From assembly GCA_002633005.1 (NCBI GenBank), contig NMRA01000189.1:1-64000 (forward strand): a stretch of 64,000 bases of DNA, read 5' to 3'. Of this stretch, positions 30,862 to 45,000 are shown one piece after another. The DNA comes from Phoronis australis. Its lineage: Eukaryota > Phoronida > Phoronidae. The notes beneath the pieces are model-generated. The model was not told where the DNA came from. It ran no database searches and saw nothing but the letters and a program-made list of their open reading frames with translations. Each line of letters opens with the position of its first letter. Positions within the stretch are counted from its first letter, which is position 1. Position numbers and translations under genes: made by a program.

Positions 30862-33800
30862 CTAATTCCACTTTGTTTCCCTCAACCAGCCAAAGTAGTG
30901 ATTCAGATCAATTTGAACCTTCCTCAACTGACCATGTGTTCTGAGAGTAAGTCTTTTTCTTTAACATCTTCAAGCTAAAAAACGAGAACAAATCTTTGAA
31001 ATGACTTTATAAACAAACAATGGTCACGTGACTATCCATAGATGATATGTTACATGACTTCTGAATTACGCATAATTATGACACAATTAATTAATATTCA
31101 CAGAGGGATATACTGAGCACAAGTATGGTAAATAATCTCGCCATTAAGACAATTATCGATCAGGCAACAACAATCATCATTCTGAGGAAGTCAATAGCCT
31201 GTGATTGATGAAAGCCTTTATGGTGAAATTATTAACCATGCTTGTGGTCAGAGAACCCTTTGTATATAAATTGTTTTTGATGAACATTTTTGCACAATGA
31301 ATTACTATGAAGCACAGTGCACTGATTAAGTATCTTACAATAAGCAACTGGTACGGGTGAGTGCAACTCATCCTATCATTAAAAGAGGATTCTCAATAGA
31401 TTGGGAAGCATTCATTAATATCAATTGAAAATCTCAGGATGGAGGTAAAAGGAGATTTAGGAAGCAATGGGGGGGGGGGGCTGATCACAGTGACTCTTGG
31501 CACCACCTGGCTATACCAGAAGGTACCTCAAAAATCAGTTGGTGGGACCAGACGTTTAAAAACAACAAGAAGTCCGAGGTGGGCAATCACTCAATGTGTC
31601 AAATCACAGGATCGTACAGTGCATTTTGTCGCCCAAATACAGCAAGGATACTAAAACTTATGGCCTCAACGAAGAGAAGTAAGTGACAATATAAACAAGA
31701 TTTTTCAACTTCAAGATGTTTCGATGTCTCAAACATCATCATCAGGATAAGCAATCAAGGCCGTCAAGCAATCTTGACCCACACAGAGTACAGTAAAACT
31801 ATCAGCACGCATCACAGCAACAAAACATCAAAAGACCAATGGCAGCCTGCTAAGCGCCAATTACTGCTTACTCAGATCAGGCTTGAGCCAGCTGAATAAT
31901 ATGTGAATTGACCACTGTATTGTCAGAACCTAAATCTTCGTAATCGCAGGTTTTAAGATGACGAGTACTACAGATAATAGATATCCAATCCAAGGCAAAT
32001 TTGAATCCATGCAGCGCATTATATTCTATAGGAGCCTACTTTCTACTTTAAATATTGTTCAACATATTTCAAGGTACTCTACATATTAAACATTTTGATT
32101 TAGATTTTCAAACTGCAATTGGATTGTTGTTGTGAGAAGTGAAAGAACAATTCATAATTATTCTAGAATATTCTCAGCATATAAAATGACTCCGTCATAA
32201 CCAGTCATCTTCTTGTGTGCACATTACCACAATATGTAAACAGTTTAAATCAAAAGTTAGAATTCTGACAGGCAGACTTATGATAGCTTCAAGAAATTTG
32301 TGTGTGACACCTACCCTTCAATCAACTTCTTGTTTTCATCTATTGCCTTTCTGACCTCAGCAGAGCTCTCGTTTAGTGACTTCAGACTGTTCGGTAAACA
32401 CAACAAATGAGTGAAGGTTGATTTATTGAATAACTTAACTGTAAGTGCAACAAACGTCATGTGACAACAACATGTGTGTTCGTCCAGAGATTTTTCTCGT
32501 CTTGCGGGGCAGATTTAGACTTAACCTGCTGTTAATCGCCAGGAACTTGAAAATCTTAGATACTTGGAAAACTTAAGTGAGGATTTCAGGTAATTTGCTG
32601 AGTCAAAACTGTGTTTTTATTCACGCTGCCATATTGACGATTGAGAGGCAGTGGCGCATTGATGAGTTTTTGTCCTGGGATTTCAGCACATTAATTTTCT
32701 GAAAAATGATCATAATTTAATAACAAAGTTTGGTAGCAATGCACCACAGTTTTGTCGTAGGTTACAGATACATTACAGAGCATAAATTTGATGAATACTG
32801 GCTTCAGGTTTCACCCGCTTCAGAGACTGGGTTTCAACCGTTTTAGGTTGCAATAAGCGCCCCTCCCTCCTGAAAGGAATTTTTCTGAGCACACGGACGC
32901 TTATTAGGGAAAATACGGTAAGACTTGGTCTTACGTTTTCACTTCACAAATATAGAATAATGGTTTAGTTATAAGTAGATCAGAGTCCAGATACGATTCA
33001 TAGAAATCACTAACTAGAAGTTATCTGTATATTCTCAGAAACCTCATTTTTGGTCAAATGAGATTTTGTTGAGTGGAGCATAAGACCAAATTTCTGATCC
33101 AAGTCTTCAGTCATATTTCACAAAACAGACCCTAGATGTTTACTGCAAGCTATAAGCACACAAGTGATGTGTTTAGGCAGCAGTACCACGATCTAGCGTT
33201 TTGGTCACAAAACCTACATAATCCTTAATAGCAACCATCGCATGTAAGTACCGTAAAAGTTATGTGTAGGTATCACTAACAGTAAAACTCACATAAATCA
33301 GAGCAACCAAACCAAAGATCTTTCAGTTGAGCAAACATCAGATTTATCCATGATTGTCCAACTTCTTCAAGAATAATTTATTGTCCATGTATATTATGTG
33401 AACCGAAATGAAACTCATTGCAAAGTAGTCTACAAAAAATATAAAACTGGTAATCACCTGTCACAAAGCTCTTGGGCCTTTTGCGAACACTCCTTGTCTG
33501 CTGTAGGTGGGAGTCTGATGTCATCCATGTCACCTGAAAATGTCCAGGAGTTGGGAGCAGACATATTAGCAGACGACAAACTGTTGGACACCTCAGACAC
33601 AGCGCCCTCTATGGACTCACGGTAGATGGGATGGTCGATGGCCTCCAGTCGAAGTCGCCGTAGAATATGAGACATAGTCTCACTGTATTGCTCCGCAGTC
33701 TGAAATAGTGAACAAAAGCTCAATGGTTATCATTGCCAATATATGACATGCTGGATACAGATAACCACAATGTGACTGACACACTTACACAATCGCTGAT

Positions 33801-36800
33801 TATAAATTGGGTTACAATATTATCTTACCATTCTGTAGGGACCTCACTATATGACGGAGTGGTTGAAAGGAAATTAACCCTGGATAGTGCAAATACAGCA
33901 AATTCTACAATAATATCATGGTAGCTGTAAACCTCATAATGCTAAATCGTAGTAAGAGACCGTCCGGAGTTGCCACATGGTGCAACTCCAAACAGTCTGT
34001 GCTCAACAGAAACCCACAGTTCTACTACGAGTATACACCAACTTAATAGACGAGAGTAGTTCTACTTGCCACGACAGCTGCACGTATCATGATCTCTTTT
34101 GTGACACACAATGTGTGGCTGGGCAAAGCCTTTTCAAAATATTGCAGATAAGCCAGTGGAGCGTGCGACCCCTGAGGTCCCTGTCAAGTCCTCACGACAA
34201 TTCTACGTTATGTGCATTCAATCCAGAAAGTAAACTTTTGAATGATTTAAACTACTTTCCACTATAAAATTGGTTCCAACTTGTTCTATATACTCAGATG
34301 TTAAGTGATTTCTCATGTTTTTCATTATTTTGCACTTCACACTCAAAGTCTAGTATTCTGAAGCGGTTCTCATTCATTCCATTATACATACGTCCATTCA
34401 CTCACTAGTAACACTGAGCTCAGAGGAGTACAAGAGACACTTTCGTGCTATGCTCGATTGTCTTCTAGTAAAACCAGGATTCGAACCCAGGTCTCTCACA
34501 TGGGAGTCTACAGCTCAAACCACTGAGCCACAGTGTCTCCACGGAAACTCACAATTCATTATTTCCTGAGACTATACTCAGCATGCAAAATGATATGCCC
34601 GACACGCCCTAACAAGCCAACTTGTAGAGCAAGCAATCATACCATGCACCTGGCAGTTGTTTGAAGCTCTGAAATCACCTCCAATTTTACTGAGAAACAA
34701 GTCTGAGATCAATTTCTTATTTGATTTATTTATCATTTATTATTTATTATTGTGATATTTAAAATGAGGGTGGCCTCTTCAGTGATAGCACTGCTTTCCA
34801 AGAGGGCCCTCAATGGTCTAAATAAAAATTTGTTTATTGTTATTGAGGGCAGTTTCATGACGACCTCCACCATTCAAATTTCACAACAGTCATAGAAAGT
34901 ACGAGATCACTATTGTGAGGTGGTGTATACAGTCAAGTCACTCCACTGAGTTGTTCATGCAGGTCACACAATAGAGGTTGGNCGATTTAACAACAAAGAA
35001 ACAATATTAATTACAATGCATGTTATATCTTCTACCTTCAGCTTCAATTTTTAATGATGGATTTAGTTTGGTGTCCAAATGGGTTGCAGATTGTTGCAAC
35101 GAACAGATAGTAGATATCACTGAGACGCATTTGTGTTCACACTAATCCCCAACAAAACAAGCCAATCATAAAAGTTTAGCCACTGCGATAAATGGCTATG
35201 GAAAACCCAACCGTCAAGAATCATCCATAAATCCTAGTCAGAATATGAGATTTAGAACCCAATATATAGTGTCATTTCTTCAACCTGAGAAGAAAGCACC
35301 TATCAGTATCAAACTGAAGCAAGGTCTCAAACCTTTTCAAAAGCCACACAAACGTATGCGAGCAAGGTTCTAATTGGTGTTACTTGCCCAGTTAGCTACA
35401 ATCACACAGTCAATTTTTGGATAAGACAGAAATAACCAATTGTTCAACAATGATGAATGCAAATACCATGTCAAGTTTTGTTGCGAATCCATCCACAGTA
35501 TCTCCCAGTCTCTCAATCAAGCAGTCTGCAACTTTGTACTTCTCTCGAAACTCGCAAATTCCACTGTAACGTAAAGCGGAAAGAATAATTATTAAATTTA
35601 ATTTCTAAATAAATTTAACTGTAAAACAAAAATTTAAGTATGTTATTAATATGTAAATAGAGTCACTAACAGTCAGACTGTGCAAACACTGTCATCTCAC
35701 ATGTAAAATAACACTTCAAGGGACACTTCTCCAATGATTAGCCAAACTGAAGTGCTTTGAAGTTTAAAAAATTAAAACGATCATCCGGAATTGTTGCCAA
35801 ATGGGCGAGCAACTCAAGTCACAGGCGATGCGAACATCCAGCATTTTCAAATTTGTTATAGTGTGGAATGAAACTATGATTGACCACGATCTTCGTTAGT
35901 CTCAATAATGTGCTGTTTCTAATGCTCTGCAGCAGAAAATGCCAACAGAACACTTTCGTAACTACACGGCACCTACAAATTGACCTGGTTTCCGTTTTTG
36001 AAAGTGGTATTAAGTTGTGAGTTGCACTACCAACTCAATAGTAGGTCGGCACCAAACGTGTTAGCTTGTTAAATGCAAACAAAATTTTCAAAATTTTTCA
36101 TGAAAGATGACAGGATGTTCTATAAGATTCAGAGTCACTTCAATTGGTAAAAAATACATCTGATTCACAAAGTTAAAAAAGATTTTACTGTTCATGAAAT
36201 AAGTCAGATTTTGCTTTAACTTGAGTTGCTTCATAAAATGACAATTACATCATAAGAAAGATCAACAGTCAACAGGATATTGAACAGAAGAAAATCAATT
36301 TGCTGAAAACGTCATCTTCCTAGCGTAATTCAACTTCCTCACATGCAATGACTCTAAATTTATTATGCAGTGACAGTGAATAAACATTTTAGTTTTTGGG
36401 GCCACTTTTGAATGATTTACAATATTTCATCAATTGACAAAATTATTTAGACACGTCAAATACATTCAATACATAAGAATCATGCAAGCATGCAGACCTG
36501 AATATTTTGAAAATTACTCACGCAAACCAGTCAGGCAGCTGATTGTAAACGTCCTTTAACTTTTTAAAAATGTCAAAGAAAAGCTTCATTCCTTTTCTAC
36601 ACCTGTGCTCAATCTTTTGCCTGCAATACACCAAAGGTCAAAGGGAACTATATCAATTTGAAATTGAAATATCTTGACACAAAGGAAACTTTTGTTTACC
36701 TCAAGAAATGTATTCTGACTTTCAACTGGTGAAAAACAATATATTGCCTTAAAAGTAATAATTTAAGTCAACAAACAACAGAAAATACTAAACATAAGAA

Positions 36801-39800
36801 TTTTTGATCAAGTAAGTTCAACTTGGTACACGTACACTTAGTGTCACACTGTACTGAGTTCCAGAGTAAGAAGAAAAACTTGAAGTAATCTTGGAGTTGA
36901 GCTCGGAATAGGAATTATGACTTTATCACTCATTAAAATATAGCCTCAGTCATTGTGAGATGTGAGAGTTTCGTCTCCTTCTCAGATGATGACTAATTAT
37001 TGATTTTCATTTTAATTTCTTTGTCACTATGGTTGATAACAAAAGTTGCCCATAGTACACATAAGAGTTTCATCCCAGGTAAAATATTTGCTGAAGTACG
37101 AAAATGTTTGTTCACAATATACCTTTCAAACTGGTGGACCTGTATTTCACACTGGTTTAATCTTCTTACGGCGTCTTTCTTAAACTCATCCACGGTGTTC
37201 TCGACTGCCTTGACAAGCTCCCTCATTACCATCAAGCTGGACAGAACACAATTTTTGGTCACAATGTGCATTCTCACACATTATAATTAGGAAAAAGTAA
37301 CCTAATCCAGTCTGCAAAAGCTATATGCCAAACATTGATAGTCTAGGGCATGCAAGAGTCAGCCCGCTTCAGTGGCACCTTTTACATTGTCAATAGATTT
37401 GTACAAGAGACCATGTTGTCGAGATGTTTCTTTATCAGAACGCTTATCTGAGATTCTTATTGCAGAATTAAAGTGATGATCTTTATAACTGTTTGGCTTC
37501 TAAAATTAAAATTTCTTACAAAAAGTTAAGTTATAATTAATAATTTGAATAATACCCAAAAAAGACAAGTTGGGTTTTGGTTGATAATGGTAGTTCCGTT
37601 TGGTTTAAGTAACTCTTTGAACCATGGGAGATAATTGTCCTGCGAGTCCTGATGCCGGAGAACATACAGTAGGAACACTTAGCAACGGACAAGATTGACA
37701 TCTGGATTCAGCCTCAACGTGGAAACGACTGTCGTTTAAACCAAACAGGAGATTTTCGTAATGAGGTGCTCAATTTAGAGTCATCATAGGAGATTAGACA
37801 ACCAATCGCAAGGTTTTCACAGAGATTAAATCTAAGTCCTCAACGGTATCATTCTATCTGAAAATTATAATTTCGATGACAGATGAAAGTTATTCAATCG
37901 GAAATGGATTGTAACGTAGGAATGTTTTATTGACCTGCCTGAAAGTGTTGTGCATGAATTTGAACATAAAGTAATGTTGCAACAACATTTCATGATAATC
38001 ACACACAACTCTCAAGCCCTCTCCACGCACTGTCACTTACAATCAGACCGTCTAGACAGGTGTTCAGATGCAATTTCTCGGGATTAATAATCATATACGA
38101 TTGTCAATTGCGATAAATCACACTTTGCCACATGACAAATCCTTCGACTTGTGAGACCAATGTACATCCGCTGCTTGCTCCTCATGACATGTGACCGACT
38201 GAAATGGTGTAAATGCGTGAATGCTTCGTTTCAAGCAACTCTACTCTACAGAAACAGCATCAATGTCGCAAAAATTCTTTTAAGATAACCTTAGCATGTA
38301 GACAGAGTGTTGAACATGATGCGTCATTCACATTATGTAGAGGGCTTCAATTTTAAATAATTAACAGTCACCAGCAGAGAGTCCTCCAGTGACCTAAAAC
38401 CAACCTATTGTCTCCTTCAGAAACCCCTTGCCCAGTGTACCAGTGGGTGGCCAGCCCTCTGTTCCCCACATACTGGTCGTAACATTGCATCACCTTGTTT
38501 GCGGTGTCCTTTAGTAGACGGTTGACCTACAATGGGAAACAATGATAGATGCTCACAATATCCCAACACGCAATATGCATTTTTTAATGAAGTCTTTGTA
38601 AACACAGTTTGCTCATAACAGTTGCCACCAAATAACTTTTGATACCTAATAATATAACACATGGATGTTCAACAATTTTTAATAGAACCCAACGAGAACC
38701 CAACAGACTCTAAATATCAGATTTTTTTATATATTTTCCAAATACTTCCTTTAATTCACCCAAGGAAAAAATAACTAAAGAATATTCTAATATGAAATGA
38801 ACAAGATACCAAAACCACAGAGTTAATTCTTTTGGCATACAAAGCATTTAGTAATCAATCTGACACATCTAGAACTTAATTCACTAATTGGTGTCTACAG
38901 TGTATTTGCCAGCCAGTAACTGTGAATGTTCCATACCAGTTGGGACCACATAACACTAACCACAAGCACTCTCTCTAATTTGATGATCAGATTATTTTGA
39001 CAATAAAGAGATTATAGATCAAGGATTGCTGATTGTGATTACATCACTAATTAAAAAGACATCACAAACCCCTTATGCATTTTTGCTTAAAGTTTAAATG
39101 TACTTTCAAATTAATTGTGTAAATGCAAACAACACTGCACCATAACTCTAATTATAATAAACGTTTAAAAATTGAAGGCATTCAAAACAATGTTAGAAGT
39201 CCTTAAAAAGATGTGAAAACGATAAATATTTGCAATACTTTGACATTCTCGGCAAAACGTGAGAGATCCATGCATCATCACCATAGATTGACTTGTGAAC
39301 ATAACCTTTAAACACGTTTTCTCTACCCACTTGCTAAAAACAGGCCAATGTTGCTTTTGCACAAAAACATGTTTTTCAATAAAATACAAGTGCATGCACG
39401 AGAGCTGCTACATTGATTTACCTCCCCCGCTGTGCTTGTACAATTCTCGACCATTTCATCCAGCTGGAACTCACTAGTGACGACCTCTTCAGGCAGGTCT
39501 GTGAATTGTTTGTTGACCAAGTGCAGAAGATCTGTCTCGCGTCCATGGCAAGTCTGAAGCGTGCTTAGTTGCTGGCTTTGGACACGTTCGCGACTCTGCA
39601 GGTCTTTGAGTGTCCCACGCATTTTGCAAATGTTCGTTGAATAGTAATGTCTGAAAAGAAAATGGTCAATATGAAAACTCAAGGTCAATAAATGGCACAT
39701 TGCTATCATCATCACAGCTCTAAATGTACCAACATTTTAAAACAGAAATGAAAATAAATTGATTAATCCATTTTAATGAAATTAAGATTGTTGAAACAAG

Positions 39801-42049
39801 CCATCAATATATGAAATATTATCACTAAATGAAGATGTTTACTACATTCAAAACTACATGATCACGCATCATGCTATCTTATCACTTACATTAACATCTG
39901 AACAGCGGCCTTTAGATGGCGCTCTTTGCGAAGGTTGCTCAGCATTTCCTTCTCAGTAAGGTGAAGAATTTCACACATCATTCTGGCTATCTGTAGGTCG
40001 TGTTCATAGTTAACGCTTGTATGGAATTTTGGTAAAGATGCTGAAAGAGATAACAACATCAGTGTGCCATTGCCAGAAAAAAGTAGAAGCCAATTTGAGT
40101 ATAGACACCATTTTGCGGAAATACCATATGAAAAAGTAGAGTAGAGCATGACCAAACTCACCACAAATTAGATAAACAAAAATATTTCAGTAGCAAGAAG
40201 CATAGAAACACCTTTCAGTGTGAGGAACAAACTGTGAGTGGTTTAGTGAGCAGTTGTAACCCACTTAACTCTCCAAAGCATGAAGCAGGTAATTGTAATG
40301 AATATTATTCTCTGTAATGGTAGTTTAGACTTTAACTGCTGTTATTACTTTCTGTGATGATGGTTCAGACAGTAGGCGTAACACTTATAATTTCCTGTAA
40401 AGGTAGTTCAGCTAGAAGTTGAAACAAAAACTGTAAGGGTGATTTAGCCATTAGCTGTAATGGTTATAAGGGTGGTTAAGTCAATTCTGTAAGGGCAAAA
40501 AATGATCCCTATTTACACTTTTTTCTTATAAGTATCACAGCAACCTCTGTTGGTAAACTTACGCACGATATGTTGAGATATCGGTAAGAACTCATGACTA
40601 GTCCTTGGTATTAGAAACACGGGACTGTCCACACTTGTAGACGGGAAACGTTCAGCAGATTTGGACTGTGTGACAATAGTCGCGAGTGAGTCGTTGTCGA
40701 ATAGAAGCAACTGTTGTTCCGCTGGAATGTCAGTCTGTAGCGCAACCAGTTCTTGGAATATGGTGTAGCTGTAAAGGACAATTTTGATTAACTAAATCGA
40801 TACAATGGAAATACAAATATCATGGAATATCAGCAATTTCTGACAAAAATAAATGTCCGTATCTTAAATGATACGTGGGACTTCATATCAGAAAGGGATA
40901 AACAAAAGAAAAACATTCTTTAAATTTTTTGATTTTAGATGTCACATACATGATACACAAACCTTCTCGGACCAATGCAACAGCTCACCAGAAACGGGTT
41001 CTATAAAATGAAACTTAAAGCATTGCTGCTGAACTGTAGCTTTTTATGAAGACAACCCAAAATATTCAGGCTCGCTGACATAATGAACAGACAAAAACTT
41101 TGTGCCTGTGGCATCGGCAACAGTTACTATGGAAATCAAACATATTATAATGATATGTTAATTAGCTGATTATGAGTTACGAGGAATTTATTGGGACAAC
41201 CTAACACAGCAAAAGTCACTGTATCCTCCATTGACTTCAGTGAGACAAGTCCTCGGATAGTGCTGCTCATTTTCCTGTGATTTACAGAAAGGTATAATAA
41301 GGAATGGTGAGGAGTTGTGCTTTTGGTGGTCGAGACAACTCAATACTTGAGCACGCTGTGGCTTAGTTCACTTTCTCGCGGGACATCAAAGAAGCACCGA
41401 TATGGCACAAGGTTGTTCAAGAAACTCGTATGATGGTGAACGTGACACAATGCATGAGGCTGGGTACGTTCATAAGTCATACTCATGTTCTTGAACCTAT
41501 GTTTCAATCAAAGTCAAATTGCTACAAAAACTGTTTTCTCGTCTTTGGGATATTGAATGAATGATTGTGACATGCAGTGCAATATAAAGGAATTGTAATG
41601 AATCTGACAATGTAGTCACGTGTCAAAACGAGGTAAATATAAGTACTCTACGACCCTGAGTAAGACAAAAGTCGGCATGCGTTCATAAAAACAACTTTTG
41701 TTGGGGACTGTTTTCAACTTAGTCTGTGTCTGATGTCAGCAACTTGTCCAATACTGGCGCTCTGAAGTGACAATGAAAAGTCCGATTGTACACCTATAAG
41801 ACCTTAGGACCTTAAGACCTTTGTCAAACAAACTATTGGATAAAAAACTATCTGCCACACTGTTTTCACCTGGGATGTTTATCAATATAAATCCTCATTG
41901 TTGAAGCTTGCGGCACACCAAAGACATGAATAACTTGTTTGCTGAGTATGAGTGAAACGTAGTCAAAGAGTTGATCAAAAGACCACTGTTTCTCTGGGTC
42001 AGTTTCAAGAAGTGAAGCAAACATAGGCGTGATCAAATCTTGGAGCCCT
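30862..42049 (-). CDS. TBK1: TBK1 ubiquitin-like and coiled-coil scaffold exons 8-18
   Basis: Exon 8 ends the kinase lobe and begins the ubiquitin-like domain (Val-Ile-His-Val-Phe, as in vertebrate TBK1), which exon 9 completes. Exons 10-17 encode amphipathic helices rich in Glu, Lys, Leu and Gln, matching the scaffold/dimerisation domain. Exon 18 (30862-30940) is my own prediction. A ctctcag acceptor is followed by 25 codons and TAG, its first base completes the Gly codon left open by exon 17, and the pattern I-E-G-x4-L-x6-L-x2-F resembles the adaptor-binding C-terminal helix of TBK1. The alternative is read-through of exon 17 to the TAG at 32311-32313. Confidence 0.8.
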
Positions 42050-45000
42050 CTGTAAATAGAATAAAGACACAGTTACTATGTATATCGCAAGCGTGCTTTT
42101 GGCAGGCTAACTTTAACAAGTTTGAGGTGGTTTAAACACACCGAAAATACCGCTCGTGGTTTCTATCTGGACACAAAATTGAAAACAAAAACCTAGAAGT
42201 GTTGATTTGCCCATTACAAGAACTTAAAATAAATAGTTGCACAGTGATGACAAAACAAAACTTGTTATTGAAACATAAAGATGCCAATAAGTAATGATGT
42301 TCCGAGTAACGCAGCGTGACTATTTACAGCTAAAGGAACAATCAGACCCCTGAGTTGTTTGAGTCAGTAACTATTTTTGAACCAGGATCAAAAAGTCCTG
42401 TAAAATCAATAAAAATGTCATTTGGTACAGCACTGTACATTATTTTACAAATTAGTCATGTGTCAGTACCAAAACCATGCAGGGATGACATCGTAATGTT
42501 ACACATTAGCTACGAGAGAATAAATTTGAAACATAAACTCTAGCTGGGTCCACCTCCCCATCAAACTTTATCCTATGTGACAGCCATAGGCCTTATTCTA
42601 TTTACCCAATCGTTTTGCTTGTCTGGTACTCAAAATGGCCATTTTCCAACTTCATTAACCATTTGCCCGCTAAACCAACCCTTCATCTTCTTTTAATCAA
42701 CCATTTTTATTACCGTACTAAACCGATCACTTTCCCTGCTTCTGAATCGGCTTGCAAAACTACAGAAAGTGAGATGACTAAATCGACTTGCAAATAACAA
42801 AATTGACTTCTACAAAACTTGCTAATCTCAACCCCGCAACAATATAGTCTTTAGAGTATAATGACACATCAGAAGTAGACTTACTGTGACTGGACACATG
42901 TGTCAGGAAGTCGACGATTCCATTTGATTGATCCTCCTTTCTTAATCTGTACTCCTGATATCACACCTGACTCTTTTTCACCAATCATTTGATACCTGCA
43001 ATGGTATCAAAGAGTCAGAAGGAAAGTAACATTAAAAGCCTTGTAAATTTGCAATGATTAGCTCAAAGCAGCAGTCCACATGAGAAGTCTCTGCTTCCAA
43101 GCCACATCCAAGATGGCTACTTTCTGTTACGATTGCCATTGCAGAAACTCTCGGTTTCATTTAAACATGGCCACTCATGGACCCCAGACCTAATCTCCGA
43201 ACTCAAACTCAAAACTAAACAATCACGCTGCATGACTCAAGTACAAATATGTAAGTTTACTCAAAGCGCGCTCAGCCATTGGTAATTTTTTCACTCCAGT
43301 TTCGAATTCAGAGATTAGACCTCCGACCCTAAATTACATTTTGTCATTATTTGCAGTTATAATTTATTTGCACATTGAAGATACGAGAATTACCTCCATG
43401 ACAAGAACCAAAAGACCAGTCAGCTACTGTATGACAACAATTATCAATCAAATAAATTTCACCACAGACTGCAGATCCCTTCGAGCAAGCAAAACGCATT
43501 AAACAATTTGACCACATCACTTATATAGGTCAACTATTCATTTCCTCATGGTGCATTATCCGTCAGTAAGGGCAAATAATAATAATTGCACAAAATCTGT
43601 CCAAGCAGACTGAAAAAATTGAATCTTACAATAGGAACTAGGCATCTCATAATCAATTCAATTCTTGTATGACCACATGGAGAGTGATGATTTGCGGTAC
43701 GCCATGAATAGAGTTGGCTAACTGGATATTTTAGGGCAAAGAATCTGTGGATACTCACATGGTCTCCTTGTTTTCTCTCCCACCAAATGGTCTGAATGGT
43801 AGATGGCCGGTAGCTACATGGTAAAAGGTTACACCAAGACTCCACAGGTCAACTGTGGCATTGAATGTTTGACCTTTGCACTTTTTAAGTACTGCCCTTT
43901 CATAGATGTCAGGATGCTGAAATTATGACATGGGTAAATTCTTAATGCTAAGTCAACAGATAGATCAAACCAAAGTAATGTTTTTGGCCATATGACTACC
44001 AAGCCCAGTGGACCAAAACTCCACAGTCGCGCTTTACAAAGAAATGGGACTTCATTCGTGTAAAAAGACAAAGCGCAAATACCTAGCTATCTTTACAACT
44101 GAGATCAAGTATTCTGCTGACTCATCATAAAACCGTGACTAGTAATATTCAAGTTTCAACAAAAGTCAATTATCCTGTCCACCTAAGGTGATTTTCACTT
44201 ATTTCACACAAAAATAGTGACCAAAATTGTCAATTTCTGCTCTTTTTAGGGTGAGTTAATGGAAACGTATTTACCAACTGTTGCTTTATGACGTCTGCAT
44301 ACTAATCAAGGTGAGAACAGACTGATATTTGTCGGCCATATTGTGTCGTAAAACTAGATGGAAAATTAAGATACTAGCCGAGTGCAGCCAAACAATGGTT
44401 TATGGATTGGTGATGGTGGCTGTGGGATGAACCAACTATGGATATTGAGGTGTACGAATCTTGCCCTGAAATTTACCAGTAGTGAGCGCAAAAAGTTACC
44501 CGTTTCCGCATGTTTCCAGTCTCTTTTATCCAATGGGCTTGGACGTTCTGAGAATGAGTTTGAGTGACAAGGCATTTAATATCAAGTATAGTTTTTGATA
44601 AAATCACAAAAAGAAAATTTTCCAAATTCTTTTACAGGAGCAGACGTCCATGTCTTTCATGAGGACATATCATTCCGGGATTTACATAAAACGCTTTCAA
44701 GTACGAATAAAGCTGAACTCCTACTAAATATTCTTCTGTTCCATACAGTGACTGAAACTGTTCCCCATCTTGCAGTTCTCGAGCAGCTCCAAAGTCAGTG
44801 AGCTTGTAAACAGACCTGAATGTAAATAGTACATAACACATCATCGAAGCACAGTTGAATACATTCACATGTATTTAGAACAACAGGTCGTCTCTGGCCA
44901 CGGCATTAATAGGAAGGATACAGCAAACCGTTTAACTATTCGTATTCATTGTATAGATAAACACAATCACGTCAGATGTTTCCCATAATGATTTCAGTAA

